Source of the DNA: CAIVAT01 sp037141055
GTDB lineage: Bacteria; Bacteroidota; Bacteroidia; Bacteroidales; FEN-979
Reading direction: 5' to 3'
Length of the DNA stretch: 60,339 nucleotides
NCBI GenBank assembly: GCA_037141055.1
Contig: JBAXDH010000008.1
Location: 1-60,339 of the forward strand
Shown: in pieces, positions 53,419 through 60,339 of the stretch
Layout: every line of letters begins with the position of its first letter
Numbering within the stretch: position 1 is the stretch's first letter
Position numbers and translations under genes: made by a program
Notes under the pieces: model-generated
What the model was told of the DNA's origin: nothing
The model's database searches: none
The model's input: only the letters and a program-made list of their open reading frames with translations

Positions 53419-54825
53419 TCAGGTTGATAGCGGTATCGTAAATTTAAAGGTCGAACCACCCTCTATATTGGATTCCACCCAAATTTTTCCGCCATGCAAT
53501 TCCACTATTTTTTTGCAATGCGCCAAACCAATCCCTGACCCTTCAAATTCATAGCGGTTGTGCAATCGCTGGAAGATGATGAAAATCTTTTCATTGTGTT
53601 TTTTATCAATGCCAATACCATTGTCCTTTATGGAAAAGAGCCACTCCTTTTCGTGATTTTCGGCTGAAATTTGTATTTCAGGAACTATGCCCGGCTTATG
53701 GTACTTGATCGCATTTCCTATCAGGTTTTGAAACAGCAACCTCAACTCCGTTTCAAATCCATTGACGGATGGCAGTTCCCGAATAGTCATTTTTGCGCTA
53801 TTTCCTTTGATGGATTCATCCAAATCACCCAGAACTAATTCGACAATTTTATTGCAATCAACGAGAGCTGTTGTACTTGATTTACCCAATAATGAATAAT
53901 CAAGTAAACTCTTTACAAGCAAGTTCATCCTGACTGCCGACTTGCTGATGAATTCAATGTATTTTTCTCCGTCTTCATCAAGTGTGCCTGCATATTTTTC
54001 ATAAAACAACTGTATAAATTGATTAATCGTGCGCAAAGGCTCCTGAAGATCGTGGTTGGAAACATAAGAAAACTGTTCCAATTCACTCAAATGAAATTTG
54101 AGTTCCTTGTTTATGACGACAAGTTGACTGGTCCTTTCAGCAACATGCTGTTCCAGGGTTTCATTCAGGTTATTAATGTCTGTTTCCGCCTTCCTGAGCT
54201 TAGAAAAACCAACATATGTGATAAAGAACGAGAAACAAATAAACAAAATCATCAGGACAATACTGGAAATAATTATAACCTTTGCGAACATTATACTTTT
54301 ATCGGCCTTCTCTGCACGTTCTTTCAATAAAAAGTTTTCATAAACCTGCATATCATGAATTTTAAAACGTATACTATCCTGGATTTGCCTTCCTTGCCCG
54401 TTTGAAATTTCCTTCTCAGCAGCTTGAAAACCTTTTATATTTCGAATTCGGATAATCGATTGAATTGATACGTTACGCCTTATAATTAAAGGCGCTACAG
54501 CATTTAACCGGGTTTTTTGAAAAGAGTCTGAGACGAGGTCTTCCAAAATGTGAATCGAATTAAAAATCTTTGGTCCTGATTGTTTATAGGGCTCCAGAAA
54601 CCTCTCGTCTCCTGAAATTACAAAACCACGCTGTCCTGTCTCTGCATCGGTGATGGCCGAAAGTAAAATGGAAAGATTAGTCTGAATTTCCTGTGTCTGC
54701 TTTACCAATGCGGTATGTTCCTCCAAATCATTAATGCTATAAAGTGAAACTACACCAACGATAATTATTAGAATCAGGGAAAAAACATACTGAAATCTGA
54801 TTTTATATTCTAATGTAACTTTCAT
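53419..54825 (-). CDS. CHASE3-domain sensor histidine kinase
   Basis: 468 residues: membrane helix (~12-30), extracytoplasmic CHASE3 domain with the AETGQRGFVISGDERFLEPY motif (~61-80), membrane helix (~187-211), coiled coil, HisKA of the phytochrome-like type with SNHDLQEPLRT (His ~259), and HATPase (NLIGNAIKYH, DNGIGID, EGSGIGLAHCKKIVELHGG). There is no fused receiver domain; the partner regulator is not adjacent. A TACCTTTG promoter box lies upstream. Confidence 0.93.
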   Translation of the reverse strand: MKVTLEYKIRFQYVFSLILIIIVGVVSLYSINDLEEHTALVKQTQEIQTNLSILLSAITDAETGQRGFVISGDERFLEPYKQSGPKIFNSIHILEDLVSDSFQKTRLNAVAPLIIRRNVSIQSIIRIRNIKGFQAAEKEISNGQGRQIQDSIRFKIHDMQVYENFLLKERAEKADKSIMFAKVIIISSIVLMILFICFSFFITYVGFSKLRKAETDINNLNETLEQHVAERTSQLVVINKELKFHLSELEQFSYVSNHDLQEPLRTINQFIQLFYEKYAGTLDEDGEKYIEFISKSAVRMNLLVKSLLDYSLLGKSSTTALVDCNKIVELVLGDLDESIKGNSAKMTIRELPSVNGFETELRLLFQNLIGNAIKYHKPGIVPEIQISAENHEKEWLFSIKDNGIGIDKKHNEKIFIIFQRLHNRYEFEGSGIGLAHCKKIVELHGGKIWVESNIEGGSTFKFTIPLST

Positions 54826-54898
54826 GTTTGACTGGGTTTCTATACGTCTTCAAAACAATTTGCACAAGTATGGTCTAATTTCATGTGTGTTGTTCTAT

Positions 54899-54906
54899 CA
54901 AAGGTA
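54899..54906 (-). promoter_or_regulatory. TACCTTTG -7 box before the CHASE3 kinase
   Basis: TAnnTTTG match on the minus strand, 74 nt before the start of the kinase gene, in a 290-nt gap without other features. Confidence 0.4.
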
Positions 54907-55115
54907 CGATTATTTATTAAGCTGGAATGTGGCGCATAATATCGGGATCCGTTGGAGCGCGGTATTTTCACTATTCGATTTTCTCCTTTCACTTACCGCT
55001 GTTCGTTTATCTTTGTTCACTACCCAGCGAAAAGTTGCCAATGAAAAATTACCGATGAAAAAGTAAATGATAAAAGTGAATAGTTTATGCCGCTCCGCTT
55101 TCAATCAAAGATTTA

Positions 55116-56258
55116 CTAACGCTGGTTTGAGTTCGGCACTGTAAAATAAAATGTGCTCCCACTGCCTTGCTGACTCTCTACCCATAACTGTCCGCCGTGC
55201 TTTTCAATGAAATCCTTGCAAAGGAGCAATCCCAAACCGCTGCTGGGTTCGTCTTCTGTGCCTTTTCTGCTTGTTTGAACATCGGGCCGGAATAAATCAT
55301 CGACCATCGAGCTGCTCATTCCGATGCCGGTATCCCTGACTGAAATTTCAACAGAATTGCCGGGTATCGGCTTTGCGGCAATGATGACAGAGCCTCCTCT
55401 GCGGCTGAATTTCACAGCATTGGAGGCCAGATTGCGGAGTATTGATGCCATCAGGTATTCATCAGCAAAGACTTCCAGATCGTCCGCGATTTCATAAGTG
55501 AGCCCAACTCCCTTGTTATTAGCTGTATCCATTAGCGTGTGCATGCTTTTAACAATCATTGACATGAGTAAAAATGATTCAGGCTCAAATTTGATTAATC
55601 CCCTTTGTGAGCGCGACCACTCAAGCAGGTTCTCCAACAACTGGAAGAGATTGGCAGCAGAGTTTCTCATACTCACGGCCATTTCCTGAATCTCGACCTG
55701 CGTCAAATCCGGTAAATCCTCAGCCATAATATTAGTCAATCCTAAAAACCCATTGAAAGGACCGCGCAGGTCGTGTGCAATGATGGAGAAGAACTTATCC
55801 CTGGTGGCATTCAGTTCCTGAAGCTCCTTTCGCTGCTTTTTAAGTTCCAGGCTTTGCTGGTATAGCTTATAATGTGTATTGACCCGGGCAATGACCTCTT
55901 CGGCCTGAAAAGGTTTGGTGATATAATCAACTCCGCCCAGATTCAATGCTTTAACAATGTCATAACTATCGCTCAAAGCACTGATAAAGATAACAGGAAC
56001 CTCTTTCAGAACAGGATTTTCCTTTAACTGGCGGCACACTTTGTAGCCACTCATTCCCGGCATCATAATATCGAGAAGAATGAGGCCCGGCGTATCTTTT
56101 TCAGCTACCTTCAATGCCATTTCGCCATCAGTAACCGGACGGATATGATATCCTTCGCCTTTAAGGATAGACCCCAGTAAATTCAGGTTTGCTCCAATGT
56201 CATCAACAATAAGAATGTAGGAATTCTCCGGCTCTGACACTTTGTCATTTTTCATCAT
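55116..56258 (-). CDS. Response regulator-histidine kinase (REC-HisKA-HATPase)
   Basis: 380 residues: receiver (ILIVDDIGANLNLL, phospho-acceptor D63 in LLDIMMPGMSG, K in ITKPF), coiled linker, HisKA with FFSIIAHDLRGPF (His162), HATPase (NLASNAVKFS, DTGIGMS, SGLGLLLCKDFIEKHGG). An intact short form of the module found at 46547. Its ATG overlaps the stop of the gene before by one base (TGATG), so the two are translationally coupled. Confidence 0.93.
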   Translation of the reverse strand: MMKNDKVSEPENSYILIVDDIGANLNLLGSILKGEGYHIRPVTDGEMALKVAEKDTPGLILLDIMMPGMSGYKVCRQLKENPVLKEVPVIFISALSDSYDIVKALNLGGVDYITKPFQAEEVIARVNTHYKLYQQSLELKKQRKELQELNATRDKFFSIIAHDLRGPFNGFLGLTNIMAEDLPDLTQVEIQEMAVSMRNSAANLFQLLENLLEWSRSQRGLIKFEPESFLLMSMIVKSMHTLMDTANNKGVGLTYEIADDLEVFADEYLMASILRNLASNAVKFSRRGGSVIIAAKPIPGNSVEISVRDTGIGMSSSMVDDLFRPDVQTSRKGTEDEPSSGLGLLLCKDFIEKHGGQLWVESQQGSGSTFYFTVPNSNQR

Positions 56259-59200
56259 CAGGTCTCTTTTTGAATTAATATTTTTTGCAGATATTTATAA
56301 TCGTAATTGTTGGCCAAACCCATGAGGTGATTCGCAAGTTCAGAATTTTCAGGTTCAATGCCGGCAATCAGTTTTATCAGCAGGTCAAGATTTGCACTTG
56401 CAACTGCATCGGTCATTTGCAGAATCAGGCTCTCAGGTAATTTTTTTACAGACATGTTCAGGTTGATTTCGTTATCGTCAACAATACGAATACGGGAAAC
56501 CTCCTGCCCGTTATCAAGGCTGTTCACCCGTCTTGTAGTTCTCACCACATCCGGCTCGGGATTCCCTGCCTTTATTTCCACATTGAACGTAAATTCTGAA
56601 CCTTGTCCGACGTTGCTGGTCACCGTTACATTGCCTCCCATTAAAATGGCCAGTTCGCGGCTCAGCGCAAGCCCCAAACCCATGCCACTGCCTTTGTTGA
56701 TGCCGGCGTCAGTCTGTTCAAAACGTTTAAAAAGGGTACTTAAATCGCTTTCCGGGATACCGGGACCCGAATCGTAAATTTTCACGGTCAGCCTGTCTTT
56801 GCCGTCAGTACCATTCTCAAAGTGAATATTTACACCAATGCGGCCTTCATCGGTGAATTTAACCGCATTCCCGATCAGGTTGATAAATAACCGGCGTAAT
56901 TTGCTCTCGTCTGCAACCACATATCGTGGAATATCGTCAGCCGTTTCAAAAATAAACTGAAGATGTTTGGACCGGGCCGGTTCCGTGAACATCATCCGGA
57001 TGCCGTTAAGCAACGAATGCAAATCAAAATTGACCTGATTCAACTCCAGCCTGCCGGCTTCCATTTTTGACAACTCAAGAATGTCATTTATAAGCGATAA
57101 AAGATGTTCGCCTGCACCAATAACAATAGAATTGTATTCCCTTTGCAAATCCGATAATTGCTTGTCCCGGCTCAGCAGTTGCGAGAACCCGATAATTGAA
57201 TTCAGGGGTGTCCTGATTTCATGCGACATGCTTGCAAGGAATGTACTTTTAGCCTTATTGGCTGTTTCTGCCACCTCCCTGGCTTTTATCAGCATCTCTT
57301 CTGTTTTCTTTTGTTCGGTGATGTCCCAGTTCGTGCCAACCATGCGCTGCGGGTTGCCGGAACCGTCATGCTGAACAGTTGCAAGCGCCCTTATGTTGTG
57401 CACAGAACCATCGGGCCGGCACACACGGAATTCAGTGTTAAATTCTTGTTCGCCGTTTATCGCCATCCGGATTTCTGCATCGCCACGTTCCATATCCTCG
57501 GGATGAACGCCTCTTAGCCAGGCTTCGTAGGCACCACTGAAATTCTCTTTTGCAACACCGTATATTGCAAACATCTGGTCGTCCCATACCAGAATATTGT
57601 TGGCAATATCATAGTCCCATATGCCAACGCCTCCGGCCTTAGTAGCAAGTGCCAAACGGGCAGCTACCCGGTTCACTTCCTGCTCTGCATTTTTGCGAAC
57701 GGAGATGTCTGTTAAAGAAGTAACCCGGACATTTCTTCCTTTGAAGTGCATCATTTTCCCGCGTAAAACGCATGGAAATGTTGTCCCGTCCTTTCGCAAT
57801 GCAACAGCCTCATAAGGTTTCTCATAACCTGTTATCATATTATTCATGACCATGTCGCGGAATTCAGGCACGATCCATTCTGTGCCGTATCTGACTGTAG
57901 CTTCTTCCGTGGTATAACCAAACATAGCTTCCGCAGCCTGGTTTTGTTCAATACAAAGACCTTTTTCAGAGAAGAATATCGCCTCAAAAGATGCCTCCGA
58001 TAATCCCCGGTATCTTTCCCGGCTTTCGGTTAGTTCCAGCTCTGCTTTTTTGCGTTCGGTAATGTCGGTATTGAAGCTGGCGATTTTCTGAAGAGGAGCC
58101 AGCGAATCATAGTTTAAGACGCCTGCCTGTCTTTCAGTTGTTGGAATTTCAATCCAGAATGTGCTTCCTTCACCAACAATACTGTCAACACCAACCGATC
58201 CTTCTGTGGCATCCATTATTCGTTTAACCAGTGCCAGCCCAAGCCCGGTACCTTCCGTTTCGGTTTTTTCAGCCCCGATACGTTCGAAGGGTGAAAAAAG
58301 TTTTGGTATGTCGTCGGAGGGAATGCCCAATCCTGTATCCGTTACCGAAATCCGAACAAACACAATTCCTTTATCGTTCACAGGTCGCGTTTCAGTTTTG
58401 ACTGAAATAGTGCCGCCCTGCCTGTTGTACTTCACCGCATTAATCAGCAAATTTGTCAATACTTGTTTTAACTGCTTTCTGTCTGACAATACAAAAAGCT
58501 TATTTACATATGAATCCTGGAATTCAAGTTTTAGTTGCCGCGCATCGGCGAGTTGTTTTATGGTATCAATTGTTTCTGCAACAATGCCTGTCAGCTCTAC
58601 AGGTTCTGATAAGATTTTGATTTTCCCGGATTCGATGCCTGAAATGTCGAGTACTTCATCAATTAATTCGAGCAGGTGTTTACCGCTGGTTAAAATGTGG
58701 CTGACTCTTTTCTTATGTCCGGGATTGAGTTCTCCCATATCCATCAACTGTGCAAAGCCAAGAATAGCATTCATCGGGGTCCTCAATTCATGGCTTACAC
58801 GGGAGAGGAATTCGCTTTTGGCAAGATTAGCCTTTTCAAGATTTTTATTGACCTCCCTGAGCTCCCGGGTTCGTTCTTCAACTTTTAACTCAAGGGTGGC
58901 ATTCAGGTCCCGGAGTTCCTTGCCCTGCCGGTACAATTTAAGATGTGTATGAACCCGGGCGATAACTTCTGCTGCCTGAAAAGGCTTGTTGATGTAGTCG
59001 GCTCCGCCTGCTGCCAGGGCCTTAACGATATCACCCGTGTCGCCTAAAGCGCTGATAAAAATAACCGGAATATCGGCTAACCCTGGGTTTTCCTTTAACC
59101 GCCGGCAAACTTCATATCCATTCATCCCCGGCATCATGATGTCGAGCAGAATCAGATCTGGTTTTTCTATTTCAGCTGCATGTAAGGCCATCTCTCCGCC

Positions 59201-59326
59201 GGGAACCGGACGGACATTATATCCTTCGGGTTTCAGGATGTCTTCAAGCAATTTGAGGTTGGCGCCTATGTCGTCAACAATAAGAATATTGGCGGTGCCA
59301 TTACCGGATAAAGTATCGTTTCCCAT
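56258..59326 (-). CDS. Large fused hybrid kinase: REC-HK-PAS-PAS-HK with lost receiver
   Basis: 1022 residues. The first ~400 equal the 46547-type module: receiver (D62), HisKA (SRVSHELRTPMNAIL, His ~178), HATPase. After TFWIEIPTTERQ comes a new part: linker, two PAS domains (~430-545, ~560-690), HisKA (ASMSHEIRTPLNSII, ~707), HATPase. Then RIRIVDDNEINLN, the start of a receiver, jumps to KKLPESLILQMTDAV, the C-terminal tail seen in the hybrid kinases. About 120 receiver residues, including the acceptor Asp, are missing, with frame kept. So two kinase types are fused and the final receiver is gone. Three bases separate it from the upstream hybrid gene. Confidence 0.9.
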   Translation of the reverse strand: MGNDTLSGNGTANILIVDDIGANLKLLEDILKPEGYNVRPVPGGEMALHAAEIEKPDLILLDIMMPGMNGYEVCRRLKENPGLADIPVIFISALGDTGDIVKALAAGGADYINKPFQAAEVIARVHTHLKLYRQGKELRDLNATLELKVEERTRELREVNKNLEKANLAKSEFLSRVSHELRTPMNAILGFAQLMDMGELNPGHKKRVSHILTSGKHLLELIDEVLDISGIESGKIKILSEPVELTGIVAETIDTIKQLADARQLKLEFQDSYVNKLFVLSDRKQLKQVLTNLLINAVKYNRQGGTISVKTETRPVNDKGIVFVRISVTDTGLGIPSDDIPKLFSPFERIGAEKTETEGTGLGLALVKRIMDATEGSVGVDSIVGEGSTFWIEIPTTERQAGVLNYDSLAPLQKIASFNTDITERKKAELELTESRERYRGLSEASFEAIFFSEKGLCIEQNQAAEAMFGYTTEEATVRYGTEWIVPEFRDMVMNNMITGYEKPYEAVALRKDGTTFPCVLRGKMMHFKGRNVRVTSLTDISVRKNAEQEVNRVAARLALATKAGGVGIWDYDIANNILVWDDQMFAIYGVAKENFSGAYEAWLRGVHPEDMERGDAEIRMAINGEQEFNTEFRVCRPDGSVHNIRALATVQHDGSGNPQRMVGTNWDITEQKKTEEMLIKAREVAETANKAKSTFLASMSHEIRTPLNSIIGFSQLLSRDKQLSDLQREYNSIVIGAGEHLLSLINDILELSKMEAGRLELNQVNFDLHSLLNGIRMMFTEPARSKHLQFIFETADDIPRYVVADESKLRRLFINLIGNAVKFTDEGRIGVNIHFENGTDGKDRLTVKIYDSGPGIPESDLSTLFKRFEQTDAGINKGSGMGLGLALSRELAILMGGNVTVTSNVGQGSEFTFNVEIKAGNPEPDVVRTTRRVNSLDNGQEVSRIRIVDDNEINLNMSVKKLPESLILQMTDAVASANLDLLIKLIAGIEPENSELANHLMGLANNYDYKYLQKILIQKET
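58750..59290 (-). repeat. Inverted paralogous block, arm 2
   Basis: Counterpart of 46590-47180 in opposite orientation (see that entry). Recombination between arms would invert the ~11 kb between them. Confidence 0.75.
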
Positions 59327-59329
59327 CCC

Positions 59330-60339
59330 TTATTTTCTTTTATTCAATAATTGCAGAAGGTGGTCGTACTTGTAATCCAATGCCAGGGTCATCAGATGCT
59401 TCGAAAGTTCTGAATTGTCAATTTCAATTCCACTTATAATTTCAATCAGATGGGATAAATTGGCAGAATTCACCGCTTTCTGCATCAGTAAAATAAGGTC
59501 ATCCGGTAATTGTGCCATATCCTCATCAATGCGTGCGGCGTTATCCGGATAGTTGGACGGAGAGTCAACCGTTTTTTCTTCCTCATAAATGTATTCAATA
59601 CCAAGAACGCTTGCAATGGTGCTGAACAACTCACTTTCACGGAATGGTTTAAGAATACAGCCCTGTATGTCAAGGTTAAAGGCATTTATTTTCTCCTCTT
59701 CAAGCGAGCTGGCAGTCAACGCAATAACCGGTGTTGGTTTTCCTTTTTCAGTTGATTTAATCAGGCGGATTGCCTCATAGCCATCCATCACGGGCATGCG
59801 CATATCCATTAAAATAAGATGCGGTTCCCATGCTTCAAATTTTGCAATTGCATCTTCTCCGTTAACTGCTTCTTGTGTCTCAAAACCAACCAGCCTGAGA
59901 AAACGCTCCAGTACCTGCCTGTTCTCTTTTTTATCATCCACAACCAGCACGCGATAAGTTCCCTGAGGATTAGCAATGCAGATCACCCGTTTTGTCAAGT
60001 CAACATTCATTACTTCGGATTTTCCTTCTTTAAGTTCTGCGTGGAAAGTAAACACCGAACCTTTTCCTTCTTCGCTCGCAACGGTGATATTTCCTCCCAT
60101 TAAAACAGCCAGTTCCCGGCTCAGGGCAAGCCCAAGGCCGGTGCCGCTGTTTTTTTTGATGCCTGCGGTTGTTTGTACAAACTGCTTAAAAAGCTTTTCC
60201 AGTTCATCCTCAGATATTCCCGGGCCTGTATCCTGAATTTCGACAACCAGGCGGCTTGTATCTTTGTTCCATTTTTCAACCCTTGCCCGCACGACAATGC
60301 TGCCATGTTCGGTGAATTTTATCGCATTTCCGATCAGGT
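59330..60339 (-). CDS. Hybrid histidine kinase, C-terminal part (5' end outside window)
   Basis: The frame stays open to the window end; residues before the GTG at 60292 read LIGNAIKFTEHGSIV, the HATPase N-box, so the start is outside. Visible: HATPase (DTGPGIS, GTGLGLALSREL), receiver (VLVVDDKKENRQVL, LILMDMRMPVMDG, ILKPF), and a C-terminal ~75-residue tail ending HLLQLLNKRK. Closely related to the hybrid kinase at 43044-46550 and with an intact receiver. Three bases separate it from the next gene. Confidence 0.93.
   Translation of the reverse strand, partial: LIGNAIKFTEHGSIVVRARVEKWNKDTSRLVVEIQDTGPGISEDELEKLFKQFVQTTAGIKKNSGTGLGLALSRELAVLMGGNITVASEEGKGSVFTFHAELKEGKSEVMNVDLTKRVICIANPQGTYRVLVVDDKKENRQVLERFLRLVGFETQEAVNGEDAIAKFEAWEPHLILMDMRMPVMDGYEAIRLIKSTEKGKPTPVIALTASSLEEEKINAFNLDIQGCILKPFRESELFSTIASVLGIEYIYEEEKTVDSPSNYPDNAARIDEDMAQLPDDLILLMQKAVNSANLSHLIEIISGIEIDNSELSKHLMTLALDYKYDHLLQLLNKRK

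Noticed and set aside
54824..55104. Short frames on both strands between two kinase genes
   Set aside because: They overlap one another and the promoter box, with no coding signs.

Overview
The window looks like chromosomal DNA of a Bacteroidota bacterium, probably an environmental Bacteroidales-like lineage. The evidence is mutually consistent: a subtype iii type VI secretion system (T6SSiii) with TssN and TssO; a T9SS-type C-terminal sorting domain; a FISUMP-domain lipoprotein; periplasmic propeller sensors with a Y_Y_Y domain; many short lipoprotein signal peptides; and promoter-like TAnnTTTG boxes. No rRNA, tRNA or CRISPR array was seen. The species cannot be named from the sequence alone.

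Layout. 0-4 kb: a MORN-repeat lipoprotein cut by the window edge, an exported nuclease/phosphatase-fold protein, a coiled-coil lipoprotein, a secreted propeller-like protein and a small exported repeat protein. 4.2-7.7 kb: a large propeller receptor ending in a class III adenylate cyclase domain, 18 nt ahead of the T6SS genes. 7.7-14.5 kb (+): tssG, tssN, tssK, tssO, tssE, tssF and an unknown gene. 22.6-14.6 kb (-): tssH (ClpV), tssB, tssC, two tssD (Hcp), vgrG, PAAR and a Gly/Ser-rich protein. The two arms converge at about 14.54 kb. The subtype proteins TssP, TssQ and TssR were not recognised here.

22.9-27.4 kb is the most interesting stretch: small genes on both strands behind the T6SS. 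They encode a truncated papain-like protease coupled to a lipoprotein, a caspase-fold protein with a His/Cys pair, a peptidoglycan-binding-domain metallopeptidase, a second HExxH metallopeptidase, and a permuted NlpC/P60-like protein. I read this as a candidate effector (and perhaps immunity) island fed by the adjacent secretion system. Just upstream of tssH is a short gene that appears to need a -1 shift on a run of nine A.

27.6-40.4 kb is mostly ordinary metabolism: an RlmI-type rRNA methyltransferase, a PLP enzyme, two acyl-activating enzymes (one an acyltransferase-ACP-ligase fusion), a serine hydrolase, a TPR protein and an UMF1-type transporter, with a decayed M4 peptidase and dispersed repeats between them. 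40.9-60.3 kb holds surface proteins and a family of paralogous histidine kinases in two inverted groups. One copy has an in-frame stop, one an out-of-frame internal deletion, one an in-frame loss of most of a receiver domain together with a fusion of two kinase types, and one runs off the window end.
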